Source: Pseudoduganella ginsengisoli (GTDB lineage Bacteria > Pseudomonadota > Gammaproteobacteria > Burkholderiales > Burkholderiaceae_D). Taken from it: DNA of 64,000 bases. Below the pieces are notes generated by a model. That model had not been told where the DNA came from. It ran no database searches and was given only the letters and a program-made list of their open reading frames with translations. Positions 34,143-42,369 of the stretch are shown piece after piece (within the stretch, counting starts at the first letter, position 1; each line of letters starts with the position of its first letter). Made by a program: the position numbers and the translations under genes. The stretch covers positions 62,001-126,000 of the forward strand of contig NZ_WNLA01000015.1 of the NCBI RefSeq assembly GCF_009720865.1, read 5' to 3'.

Positions 34143-35109
34143 ACGCGCTCTGTTCCGAGTAGCCCAGTAACAGCGCCACTTCTGCCAGCGCCAGCCGCCT
34201 GTCGGCCAGATAGCCTTGCGCCAGTTGCCGGCGCGTGTCTTCCAGCAGCGCGCGGAAATGCAAGCCTTGCTGCTGCAAGCGGCGGCGCAACGTGCGCGCC
34301 GATGTGCCCAGCGCGGCAGCCACCGCATCGAGCGCGGCGTCGCCTTGCAGCACGTGCGCAGGCAGCAGGCGCCGTACTTGCTGTTCCAGCGCGCCGTCCG
34401 CGCCGGCCGCGCGCGGCAACGCTGCCAGCATGGCGTCGGCCTGGCGCTCCAGCATGGCCGCCAGCGCCGCATCGGCGCGGCGCATCGGCAGACCAAGAAT
34501 AGCGGGTGAAAACAGCATGCGGGTGGCGCTTTGGCCGAACAGCACGGGGCAGCCAAAGGTTTGCGCATACGGCGCCATGTCGTGCGGCGCTTCTTCGACA
34601 AAGTGCACGGCCAGCGGCGATGCCGCGTCACTTTCGCTGGCGCCCGTGCAGCGGCGCGTAAAAGCCGCCAGCGCCGCCATGCCGCACTGGTTGACCAGCA
34701 AGCCCACCGTGCGGGATTGTTCGCTCCATTCCAGCACCAGCGCGCCGTCGTGCAGGTAATGGCGCACGGGACTCACATCGTGCACCAGGCGCTGGTAGCG
34801 CACGTAGCGTTCCAGCGCGCTGGCGGCGGACGCGGACGACAGCAATACATAACCGAGCGGCCCCAGGTCGGCGGGCGTAATCGTGCTGCCCACGTGCAGT
34901 CCCAGCGCCGGATCGTGCAAATGCGCGGCAGCCCGCTCCAGCAAGCGGCGCCAGTGCGCGGCGCTGACCGGCGGCGCCGATTCCGCAGGCGCCGGTTCGC
35001 CCAGCAGCGCAGGCGCCGCGATGCCGCGGCGGTCCAGGTAATGGAACAGCAGCCGCACGTAGTCCGCGGGCACTGCGCCGGACGGTGTGGGGGAGGTAGA
35101 AAGCGCCAT
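34036..35109 (-). CDS. AraC-family regulator with Arabinose_bd-type sensor domain
   Basis: The 357-residue protein has an N-terminal ligand domain (about 20-220, with LGLHVGSTITPADLGPLGYVLLSSAS and FGCPVLFGQSATRMLF). The C-terminal double helix-turn-helix (about 250-345) has LDAVAAALGTSARTLRRRLQQQGLHFRALL and LALAEVALLLGYSEQSAFNRAAMRWTGMTPRKWR. This OruR/ArgR-like architecture usually controls amine or amino-acid catabolism, which fits the Rieske-permease operon it converges with. ATG 35109 is chosen over an upstream TTG. Confidence 0.87.
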   Translation of the reverse strand: MALSTSPTPSGAVPADYVRLLFHYLDRRGIAAPALLGEPAPAESAPPVSAAHWRRLLERAAAHLHDPALGLHVGSTITPADLGPLGYVLLSSASAASALERYVRYQRLVHDVSPVRHYLHDGALVLEWSEQSRTVGLLVNQCGMAALAAFTRRCTGASESDAASPLAVHFVEEAPHDMAPYAQTFGCPVLFGQSATRMLFSPAILGLPMRRADAALAAMLERQADAMLAALPRAAGADGALEQQVRRLLPAHVLQGDAALDAVAAALGTSARTLRRRLQQQGLHFRALLEDTRRQLAQGYLADRRLALAEVALLLGYSEQSAFNRAAMRWTGMTPRKWRAALLAACDADAPARTSAG

Positions 35110-35200
35110 GGCCACAATTGTCAAAAACCGTGGCCCATGGTGTCAAGCCGTGTGTTGCAACGCTGCCTAGAATGGCGCTACCAATTACCAGGAGACCGCC

Positions 35201-35836
35201 ATGCCGCCCTCATCTGCCGCCCTCGCCCACGCGCTGGTGCGCGATCCATCCCGCTTCCAGTGGTACGTTGTGACGTTCTTGCTGGTGGTGATCTGGGCCT
35301 ATGGCGAACAAGCCGCGCAGCGCCGCTGGGGCGTACTGTTTGCCGCACTGGCCTTTTGGCTGATGGACTGGGTCAACGAAATCTGGAATGCGCTGCTGTT
35401 CCATTTTTCCGGTTTCGCGCCTGCGTGGAGCACGCCGGGGCAGTCCGCCTACGTGATCCTGATCGGCCTGAATATTGAAATCTGTTTCATGTTTGCGCTG
35501 ATGGGCTTATTTGCCGTGCGCACGCTGCCCGCCGACCGCCATTTGCGCATCCTCGGCATCAACAACCGCTGGCTGCTGGCCTGCGTCAATTCCACCTTGT
35601 GCGTGCTGGTGGAATTGTGGCTGAACCACATCGGCGCGCTGGCGTGGGAATGGCAAGGGTGGAACGTGCGTGCGCCCTACCTGATCTGGCTGATCGGCTA
35701 CCTGCCGTTTTTCGTGGTGACGTACTGGGTGCATGATATGAGCTCCGTGCGCAAACAGGCTGCCGCGACGGGAGCATTGGCCGCCGGCGTGGCGATGGCG
35801 CTCACGGTGTTCGGCGGCGTGCTGGGCTGGATTTGA
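35201..35836 (+). CDS. integral membrane protein, unknown function
   Basis: The 211-residue protein has about six hydrophobic segments (WYVVTFLLVVIWAYGEQ, LFAALAFWLMDWVNEIWNALLF, VILIGLNIEICFMFALMGLF, and later ones). The charged loop ADRHLRILGINNRWLLACVN is probably cytoplasmic. AGGAGA precedes the start. It diverges from the AraC gene and may be under its control. I do not recognise the family. Confidence 0.7.
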   Translation: MPPSSAALAHALVRDPSRFQWYVVTFLLVVIWAYGEQAAQRRWGVLFAALAFWLMDWVNEIWNALLFHFSGFAPAWSTPGQSAYVILIGLNIEICFMFALMGLFAVRTLPADRHLRILGINNRWLLACVNSTLCVLVELWLNHIGALAWEWQGWNVRAPYLIWLIGYLPFFVVTYWVHDMSSVRKQAAATGALAAGVAMALTVFGGVLGWI

Positions 35837-35844
35837 TTGCGTGT

Positions 35845-36675
35845 TCAGCGCCGCGCCAGCGCCACTTTGGGCAATGGCGCTTCCAGCGGCACTTCCTCAT
35901 ACCATTTGCCGAACAGCCGTTTCAATTCACCGCTGGCGTCCAGCTGCGCCAATGCGCGGTTCAGGCGCGTCATCGTGCTGGCGGCCAGGTGGCGGCCCGC
36001 CACCAGATAAAAGCGCTGCGTATCCATCATGGCAGGCAGCACGCGCACCTTGCCATCCAGTCCCGCCTTGCGGATTTCCGCGGCAATGCCGGGCGAGCGG
36101 TGATAGTAAAAGCGGCCGCGCCCCGCCAGCAGCTTGCGCAAATTCGTGGCGGCGTCGGTGGCGCCAGAATCAACTGCCAGCCCGCCCAGTTCCCGCAAGC
36201 GCGCCACCTGGCCGAAGCCATGAATGGCGAGGATGGTGCCCTTGTCGCCCAGGTTGCGCACGTCATCCCATGACACCACGTCGACCGGATCATCGGAGCG
36301 CGCCACCAGATGGTAAGACACGGCAAACAGTGCCGGCTCCGCGTACGACAAGTCGGCTTCACGCTCGCGGGTGCGCATGAAGCCGCAGCCGATATCGAGC
36401 GCACCGCTGCGCAATTCTGCTTCCAGCCGGGGCAAAGGACGCCATTGCTGGTCGCCGGTGATGCGCAGGCCGGGGTCCTGCTTTTCAATGGCGCGGTGGA
36501 TGTCGATGCACAGGCCCGTCGCAGCGCCGTCTGCCGCGACAAATTTCGGAGCAGTGGCTTGTTGTGCGGCGGTGCGCAATTCAATGACTTCGACAGCCCG
36601 GGCAGACGTGCCCCATGCCGCCGCTGCGATGGCGATAGCGGCAAAAGCCATGCCGCCGTGCCCCGTGAACTTCAT
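35845..36675 (-). CDS. family-3 solute-binding protein, orphan
   Basis: The 276-residue protein has a signal peptide (through ARAV). It has SBP_bac_3 features: FVAADGAATGLCIDIHRAI, LRSGALDIGCGFMRTREREADLSYAEPALFAVSYHLVAR, and a closing helix LFGKWYEEVPL. The second lobe includes a hinge of the usual length. No permease genes are near. It is the second of three such orphan proteins in the window. Confidence 0.82.
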   Translation of the reverse strand: MKFTGHGGMAFAAIAIAAAAWGTSARAVEVIELRTAAQQATAPKFVAADGAATGLCIDIHRAIEKQDPGLRITGDQQWRPLPRLEAELRSGALDIGCGFMRTREREADLSYAEPALFAVSYHLVARSDDPVDVVSWDDVRNLGDKGTILAIHGFGQVARLRELGGLAVDSGATDAATNLRKLLAGRGRFYYHRSPGIAAEIRKAGLDGKVRVLPAMMDTQRFYLVAGRHLAASTMTRLNRALAQLDASGELKRLFGKWYEEVPLEAPLPKVALARR

Positions 36676-36810
36676 GCCTATCCCCTCTTCCCCGCACCGG
36701 TGCCGCCGCTGCGGCCCGTGCTGTAACTATAGGGCAGCTACGCAGGCTGCCTGCCAGTCATTGTAGGCCGCCAGTCCGGGACGGCCATCAGGGATTTTAC
36801 GTAGCGGGGC

Positions 36811-37983
36811 TTAACGGCCACGCTCTTGCAGGAATTCCGCGCGGGCCGCCAGCGCGGTATCGGCAAAATCCGAGAACAGGCCATCGACGCCCAGCGCGAA
36901 GAATTGCTTGTATTCCGCCTTCGGGTCGCCCTTGTAATCGCTCGCCAGGCGGCGCTTTTCATTGCGGAACGTGTACGGATGCACAAACAGGCCGGCCTTG
37001 TGCGCATCGTCGACCAGGGTGGTGGGCGGCAAGGTTGCCGTATCCAGATCATTGATTTTGCCGTCGCCATTGACGTCGGCCACCTTGCCATCGGCGCCCA
37101 CCGCGCCTTTGACGCTGACGATGTAGCGTTTCCACGGACCGATGCCGTCCGCGTAAGTCTTGATTTCCGCCAGTCCGGCCGGCGTCACCATGGCGGAAAA
37201 CTGGCGCGTATCGCCTGCCAGTGCCCAGTCATACGGGCGGTCATACGGCGCCGCATACGTCAGCTTGCCCGTCTTCAGGTCAACGTCATCGGCATCGATC
37301 AGTTGCACCATTTTTAACGTGGAACCCTTGCTGCGCATGTATTTCAGGCTGCCCGGCTCGAACGACTGGATGTACACCGGAGCGCTGCGGTCCGTCCAGC
37401 CGGCGCCGGCCAGCAGTGCCAGCAGCTTGTCTTCCAGCGGCAAGCCTTGCTGGCGGTGGAACGTGGGGTTCTTGGTTTCCGGATAGAGCGCAATGGTGCG
37501 GCCGCTCTTCTTGATCATGTCGATGATTTCCTGGATCGTCGCGATCTTGTATTTGCCGTTGAATTCTTGCGGACGCTCCGCATCGGTGGACATGCCGCCC
37601 AGCGTCTTGATTTCCGCCAGCGTAAAGTCGCTGGCAAACCAGCCCTCCTGCATTTCGCCATCGACATTCATCGTGCGCTTGCGCGACGCGAATTCCGGGT
37701 GCTGCGCGACGTCCGTGCTGTACGCAAGATTCGGGTCATGGCGGGCAATCAGTACGCCATCCCTGGTGGAAATCACATCCGGCTCGATGGCGTCCGCGCC
37801 CATTTCAATGGCGCGCGCATACGCTTCCACAGTTTCTTCCGGCAGCGCGCCGCTGGCGCCCCGGTGCGCCAGCACGATCGGCGCCTTGCCATCCAGCGTC
37901 GGCAGCGGGTTTTCCGTGCTGCCGCAAGCAGCCAGCGCCGCCAGCAAGCTGGCAGCCACGGTGGTTCGTACGAAGTGGTTCAT
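36811..37983 (-). CDS. glpQ: glycerophosphodiester phosphodiesterase lipoprotein
   Basis: The 390-residue protein has a lipobox ALAAC (Cys20). The catalytic GDPD barrel begins IVLAHRGASGALPEETVEAY and contains EPDVISTRDGVLIARHDPNL; both His and the metal-binding Glu/Asp are present. A calcium-type EF-hand loop DVNGDGKINDLD (about 305-316) is inserted before the last strands. It hydrolyses glycerophosphodiesters to glycerol-3-phosphate and an alcohol in the periplasm. No glpT lies alongside. Confidence 0.92.
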   Translation of the reverse strand: MNHFVRTTVAASLLAALAACGSTENPLPTLDGKAPIVLAHRGASGALPEETVEAYARAIEMGADAIEPDVISTRDGVLIARHDPNLAYSTDVAQHPEFASRKRTMNVDGEMQEGWFASDFTLAEIKTLGGMSTDAERPQEFNGKYKIATIQEIIDMIKKSGRTIALYPETKNPTFHRQQGLPLEDKLLALLAGAGWTDRSAPVYIQSFEPGSLKYMRSKGSTLKMVQLIDADDVDLKTGKLTYAAPYDRPYDWALAGDTRQFSAMVTPAGLAEIKTYADGIGPWKRYIVSVKGAVGADGKVADVNGDGKINDLDTATLPPTTLVDDAHKAGLFVHPYTFRNEKRRLASDYKGDPKAEYKQFFALGVDGLFSDFADTALAARAEFLQERGR

Positions 37984-38092
37984 TGTGCAATCCTTGCCGA
38001 GTTAAAGTCGGGGCGGATTGTAGTGAGAATAAATGACAAGATTGTGAATTTGTTACTGAATTCAGTATCGCGTGCGCGGCGCACGGCATCCC

Positions 38093-38121
38093 TTGCGTGA
38101 TCGTAGCAAGGTCCGTATAAT
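38093..38121 (+). promoter_or_regulatory. promoter of tRNA-Lys copy 4
   Basis: TTGCGT and TATAAT are separated by 17 bases, and the GC-rich discriminator and leader are identical to copy 3 from the -10 onward. Confidence 0.85.
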
Positions 38122-38132
38122 GCGGGCCCTTC

Positions 38133-38208
38133 GGGTCGTTAGCTCAGCTGGTAGAGCAGCGGACTTTTAATCCGTTGGTCGCAGGTTCGAATCCCGCACG
38201 GCCTACCA
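38133..38208 (+). tRNA. tRNA-Lys(TTT), copy 4
   Basis: It is identical to the other three copies over 76 bases, with encoded CCA. An AT-rich accessory region begins soon after it. Unlike copies 2 and 3, no 3' tRNA duplicate was found on the far side. Confidence 0.97.
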
Positions 38209-38226
38209 CGAATTTAGCAGCACATG

Positions 38227-38260
38227 AAAGGCTCACATGCTTCGGTGTGTGAGCCTTTTT
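38227..38260 (+). terminator. terminator after tRNA-Lys copy 4
   Basis: The stem AAAGGCTCACA / TGTGAGCCTTT followed by T residues starts 19 bases after the tRNA. Confidence 0.88.
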
Positions 38261-38734
38261 CATATTTGCAAATCGTATGCATACGCTCAGCAAACGCTTC
38301 AACTATCTGCGCTAGAGTTTGCCTCTCCTAATCATTCAAGCGATCCCATTCCTAGTCATAGGGATATCACATGGCGGTGTCCGGAAATTCAGTTGGTTAT
38401 CCCAACCTAACAACGGCCTTAGCGTTGTAAGTAAATACTTCCAGCCGTCCCACCACGATGTTCATTTTGCCGGAAAGTTAGTGCGGGATTCCGTTCGCGC
38501 CCGCTCTTTCGGCGCATGGCGCAAATTCCCGATGTGATAAGGGCCATAAGATCGCCATGAAGCGCATCGCGGCGGTGTCCGATCAGCTGACGCAGCCGGA
38601 CGGCACGAGCAGCCCCAATTGATGACTGTTTCACTCCACTAACTGCGCCATACTTTGCCAAAACATCCATGCTGAAAGGCCGGTCCATGTGCAAAGTCGC
38701 CAGATTGTTAGGCCGTGCCAAGCGTAGCACAAGC
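38261..38734. other. non-coding or decayed stretch at the start of the accessory region
   Basis: No reading frame here looks like a preserved gene. A minus-strand frame (38419-38736) and short plus-strand frames have mixed composition and no recognisable motif. The composition shifts from chromosome-like GC to AT-rich across it, so it may be decayed mobile DNA. Confidence 0.4.
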
Positions 38735-38977
38735 ATGATTTACACGGACCAGGACGTACTGGACCTGTTGAATACCTTAGAACGGGCGCAGCCCTGGTCT
38801 TTGGCTGCAGAGATCCTTGCGACGTCAGGGGGCTTCAAGCCGGTATTGCCTCACATCCGTAGAGCCAGAGAAAATTTAAAAAAATATTTTCATTGTGACA
38901 ATTTGATAGAATCCATAACAAACAATGGTGTACTATTCACAAAAAAATATTTTCAAGCTGAACATTCCGCCACCTAA
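38735..38977 (+). CDS. small hypothetical protein
   Basis: The product is about 80 residues from ATG 38735 (MIYTDQDVLDLLNTLERAQPWS); an in-frame ATG at 38669 adds 22 Arg/Lys-rich residues. It is soluble and helical, without cysteine pairs of a zinc finger. The ribosome site is not convincing for either start. Its GC content falls along its length towards the AT-rich operon downstream. The family is not recognised. Confidence 0.4.
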   Translation: MIYTDQDVLDLLNTLERAQPWSLAAEILATSGGFKPVLPHIRRARENLKKYFHCDNLIESITNNGVLFTKKYFQAEHSAT

Positions 38978-39035
38978 ATAATTCTATGACGACTTATGGC
39001 AACCCATTTCTTAATAGCTATTTATGGCTGCCTGC

Positions 39036-39104
39036 GATTTGCTCATCTGACATAAGTCGATTTGCTCATCTGACATAAGTCGATTTGCTCATCTGACATA
39101 AGTC
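39036..39104. repeat. three perfect tandem 23-bp repeats
   Basis: Three exact head-to-tail copies start at 39036, 39059 and 39082. Each runs GATTTGCTCATCTGACATAA plus GTC. They end 29 bases before the start of the AT-rich operon at 39134. The 23-bp period is close to two helical turns, so bound proteins would lie on one face of the DNA. An inverted copy of the core (CGACTTATG) lies near 38990. Confidence 0.85.
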
Positions 39105-39133
39105 TACAGATTGGCTATTTTGATTTTGACACC

Positions 39134-39697
39134 ATGACAAATAAAAATGCAAAGTCGAGAATTCTTTCTCAACTAGCAGTATACCTTTTATTTATCAATT
39201 TAGCTCACGCTGAAAACGCGGAAGTGACAATTTTATCTAAAAGGCTATTAAAAATATCAGAGCTAGAAGATTTTTCGAAATATACAGACATTGCTACTAG
39301 CCTCTTTCTAGACGTCACGGTCAAAGATGACCGCGAGGTATTTGTAGAAAATTCATTACTGGGGCGTCGAATTGACCTTCGTTTAAATTCCGATAACGGT
39401 CGCTTCGGCATAGTTGCTGAAGGCTTTCAAGGGGGAGTTTTTATTCCCGCCCATAAAGAATTTAGAACTTCCTATTTTTATGTAAAGTTTAACGAAGATT
39501 TTTTTTGTTACCCAAGTGAAGAGTTTTTTAAAATATTTGACAATAAGGTCTTCCCCATTACAAGCGCGCCAAGTAGCTACTCTTATCGGCATTTTATAGA
39601 TGGGAGTAATCAGCGGGATATAACAGCAACATTCAGCAAGCAAAACTGTTTATTGAATATAAATTTTTCTCAAAACATAGATAAAGATTTAAAATAA
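39134..39697 (+). CDS. AT-rich exported protein, partner of the double-zincin protein
   Basis: The 187-residue protein has a signal peptide (LSQLAVYLLFINLAHA). The mature part is beta-rich, with two cysteines (FFC and QNC). Its TAA overlaps the ATG of the following large gene (TAATG), so the two are translated together. The GC content is far below that of the surrounding chromosome, a sign of transfer. By position it could be an inhibitor or immunity-type partner, or a chaperone for the large protein. The sequence itself is not recognised. Confidence 0.6.
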   Translation: MTNKNAKSRILSQLAVYLLFINLAHAENAEVTILSKRLLKISELEDFSKYTDIATSLFLDVTVKDDREVFVENSLLGRRIDLRLNSDNGRFGIVAEGFQGGVFIPAHKEFRTSYFYVKFNEDFFCYPSEEFFKIFDNKVFPITSAPSSYSYRHFIDGSNQRDITATFSKQNCLLNINFSQNIDKDLK

Positions 39698-42084
39698 TGC
39701 CAACTGTAGATATAAATTTACCGATCTTCCAAGAAATTAAGCCAAAAATTACTCAGGCTATGATAGACCTGATTAATAAATCACCTACCTTAGTAAGTCA
39801 AGTTTTGGCGTATAACGATAGAGTTGTGGCAGGAACATTTTCCCCGATAAAAGGAATTTCAGGGGAAGGCTCAGCTTTTATTCAGGTAGATGGGAAACCA
39901 TACATTAAGGTGGATATCAGCAGTTCTGAGGACTGGATAAGCAATGTTTCTTTCTCGTACGCAACCAATCAAGGAACAAAGACGATCAGCCCCGCAGGTC
40001 AATTTGTTGGTCTACTAAGTCATGAGCTTGGACATTTTAATAACATGTCCGACACCAATAAATTACGTTCATCAGTTAGCAAAGGAGATGCGGGATACGC
40101 TGAATCACAGGCTTCGTTTTCCTTATATAGCGAGGGTTTGGCTGCTTATAATAATTGGGTCACTCGCAAAGAGATTACTGCAAACGGCGGCGAAGATATC
40201 CAGGTCCGTGGTGCTAATTATCAGTATGTTGATACTCCCACAAAAAACATTTATAGTAATATGCTAGCGACTATGGATACAGTCGCTAGTGGTTTGTCCG
40301 GAGCGGATCCAGCCACACTGAAAAGCGCCTTAGCTGATATTGCTGCTGGTTATATCGCGAATCAGCATCCGACCACTAGCCCAACAGAAACTTATTGGAA
40401 CCTGGTAAAGAAAACATATACTACCTCACCAGCACCATCGCAAGTCAATAATGTTACTTTACAAGACGCCAATCACGACGGTTATTATGACAAGATAACC
40501 GAGACAAAAGCTGATGGCTCTCAGGCAATAACTTTAAATGGAACGCTATCGCTTTATGCGAATAATGTAGGTATCAATGTGGTAAGAGGCAGCAATGTAT
40601 CCATTTTAGGTAGCGGTTTAAAAATCGATACCTCCGACGCAAATGTTAGCATCGGCGGCAATGGGAAATCTTCATCAGATGCAGCGCTGAATACGGTTAA
40701 CGCATTTGGTGAAGGCGGGAAAATCTCGACCTTACCTAATTCTCGAACAAACGTGTTGTCGTATAGCGCGTCGGGCAATATTGATGTAACGGTAGGTGCT
40801 GAAACTAACACTGGCGTTTACGGCGGCAGAGAAGCCATTTACTCCTACGAGCCCACTGCGAACTTATGGATTGGTTACTCATTTGATCCTGCAACGAAGA
40901 TTGGCCGACCAATTTACGTGAACGCTTTAAATGGCGGGACTGTAAGCGTTGTCGATAACTCGAAAGTGTTTATATCGGCACCAACTATCGACACCACCAA
41001 CACCTACAATTCCAGCATATATATCTATTCTAATTCGTTAGTAGATATTAGGAATCAGCCAGGGCGCAAGGTCTATATGCAGGGCCACGACAGTGAGCTT
41101 AATCTTACCGACATGGGTGATAGCGTTTACCTGAATGGTAATCATAATCATATTGATCTTCTTGCTCCAGCCAATAATGTCTATAACAAAGGAGTCAATA
41201 ATTCGGTAAATGGTTTTACCAAATACAATAACGTATACAATTACGGCTCCTATCTCTATGTTTGGCGGGTTGATACCACAACTATATTTTATAGCACAGA
41301 TAGCAATAGTAGCGCTAACGCAACTTCACCATACCCCGAATTTTACTTCAGCTGGGGGTTTGGCGGCGATAAAAAACATATTATTGACAATATCCAAGGA
41401 AAGAATACTTCGCTTTTCGATACTATCCAAACGTCCGGCAGTATGACTGGAGCAATGAATGACTCGTTGGAGAAGCTTAAATTTGTTACGGATCATTCGA
41501 TTCCGTACATGGCAAACGGCAACAGATGGGCGACTACGAAAATTACTTGGTCCTTCGGTGATGCAAGTTCAGACTTCACTGGAAAAATAAATGGAAACGA
41601 AAAAAATGTAGTTCGTGACGCCTTCGCAAAGTGGGAAAACGCTACTGGTATAGACTTTGTAGAAGTCAAGAGCGCTAGCAAATCGGATATAAAAATAGGT
41701 TGGAGCGATCTAAACTCGAAAGCTACCGGTGCTTTGGGTATCACACAGTTTAGCGCCATCAATGGTAATATACAGGCCGGCGCGGTAATCAAGTTAGCTG
41801 ATCCGGTAAGTAACTCCTTAGTAAAGGAAAAAAGTTCCCAACTAATCTATCAAGGTACAGATTCAACATTGGAACAGGTCGCATTGCATGAAATCGGACA
41901 TGTTTTGGGGCTGGAATTTGGTACTGCAGTTACCTCAATAGAGAATTTCTATTTGGGCAAGGAAAATAGGGAAATTAGCGATGCAGACGTTAAAGCTATT
42001 TATGATATTTACCCTGAGCTCAGCCATTCTGCAGCACTGATCATTGGTCCTGATTGGAGTAATCCGAGTGGACTAATGCTTTAA
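39697..42084 (+). CDS. large AT-rich protein with two HExxH motifs (double zincin)
   Basis: The 795-residue protein has no N-terminal signal peptide. The N-terminal domain has LLSHELGHFNN (His109, Glu110, His113), with Glu136 or Glu146 as a possible third ligand, gluzincin style. Residues about 245-600 are beta-helix-like repeats (TLSLYANNVGINVVRGSNVS, NSSIYIYSNSLVDIRNQPG). The C-terminal domain (about 610-775) follows the matrixin/serralysin plan, WSFGDASSDF to HEIGHVLGLEF (His731, Glu732, His735). Its third ligand position is Phe741 instead of His and the Met-turn is lost, so that site looks inactive or altered. Export may use a non-classical or type I route. It could be a secreted protease or toxin. 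Confidence 0.7.
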   Translation: MPTVDINLPIFQEIKPKITQAMIDLINKSPTLVSQVLAYNDRVVAGTFSPIKGISGEGSAFIQVDGKPYIKVDISSSEDWISNVSFSYATNQGTKTISPAGQFVGLLSHELGHFNNMSDTNKLRSSVSKGDAGYAESQASFSLYSEGLAAYNNWVTRKEITANGGEDIQVRGANYQYVDTPTKNIYSNMLATMDTVASGLSGADPATLKSALADIAAGYIANQHPTTSPTETYWNLVKKTYTTSPAPSQVNNVTLQDANHDGYYDKITETKADGSQAITLNGTLSLYANNVGINVVRGSNVSILGSGLKIDTSDANVSIGGNGKSSSDAALNTVNAFGEGGKISTLPNSRTNVLSYSASGNIDVTVGAETNTGVYGGREAIYSYEPTANLWIGYSFDPATKIGRPIYVNALNGGTVSVVDNSKVFISAPTIDTTNTYNSSIYIYSNSLVDIRNQPGRKVYMQGHDSELNLTDMGDSVYLNGNHNHIDLLAPANNVYNKGVNNSVNGFTKYNNVYNYGSYLYVWRVDTTTIFYSTDSNSSANATSPYPEFYFSWGFGGDKKHIIDNIQGKNTSLFDTIQTSGSMTGAMNDSLEKLKFVTDHSIPYMANGNRWATTKITWSFGDASSDFTGKINGNEKNVVRDAFAKWENATGIDFVEVKSASKSDIKIGWSDLNSKATGALGITQFSAINGNIQAGAVIKLADPVSNSLVKEKSSQLIYQGTDSTLEQVALHEIGHVLGLEFGTAVTSIENFYLGKENREISDADVKAIYDIYPELSHSAALIIGPDWSNPSGLML

Positions 42085-42369
42085 ATGCTTACGAGAGCCC
42101 TACTTGTATCGCAGGGCTCTCGAAATCTCGAACGGGGGGCTTCGCCCCACTCGGCCACAGCATGATATGTCCGCCGATCATCCGCGCTAGGTACATGATG
42201 CGCCAAGTCAACCATGCGTTAAAACAATGCCCAGGCGCCGAGAGCGCGCTGGGCCTTGTAGACACTCCAGCGTCCTCGCCCGCGCGCAAGCACTGTACGA
42301 TTAGGTAGTCGGCCCTGAACAAATACAGCGAGCCCGAATCTAAAGGCGAAATGGCCCAAAAGTACTGCT
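42085..42369. other. intergenic stretch between the double-zincin gene and the IS
   Basis: It contains a perfect 10-bp stem hairpin (CGAGAGCCCT / AGGGCTCTCG, 42092-42122) without a T run, which may end the upstream transcript. The rest is GC-richer, with minus-strand frames lacking start signals or recognisable domains. Older IS remnant DNA is possible but I cannot show it. Confidence 0.4.

Noticed and set aside
38419..38736. A 105-codon minus-strand frame after tRNA-Lys copy 4
   Set aside because: Its composition is mixed, with no start signal and no domain; decayed DNA is more likely than a gene.
39036..39104. Three 23-bp repeats as a mini CRISPR array
   Set aside because: The copies are directly adjacent with no spacers and no cas genes are present.
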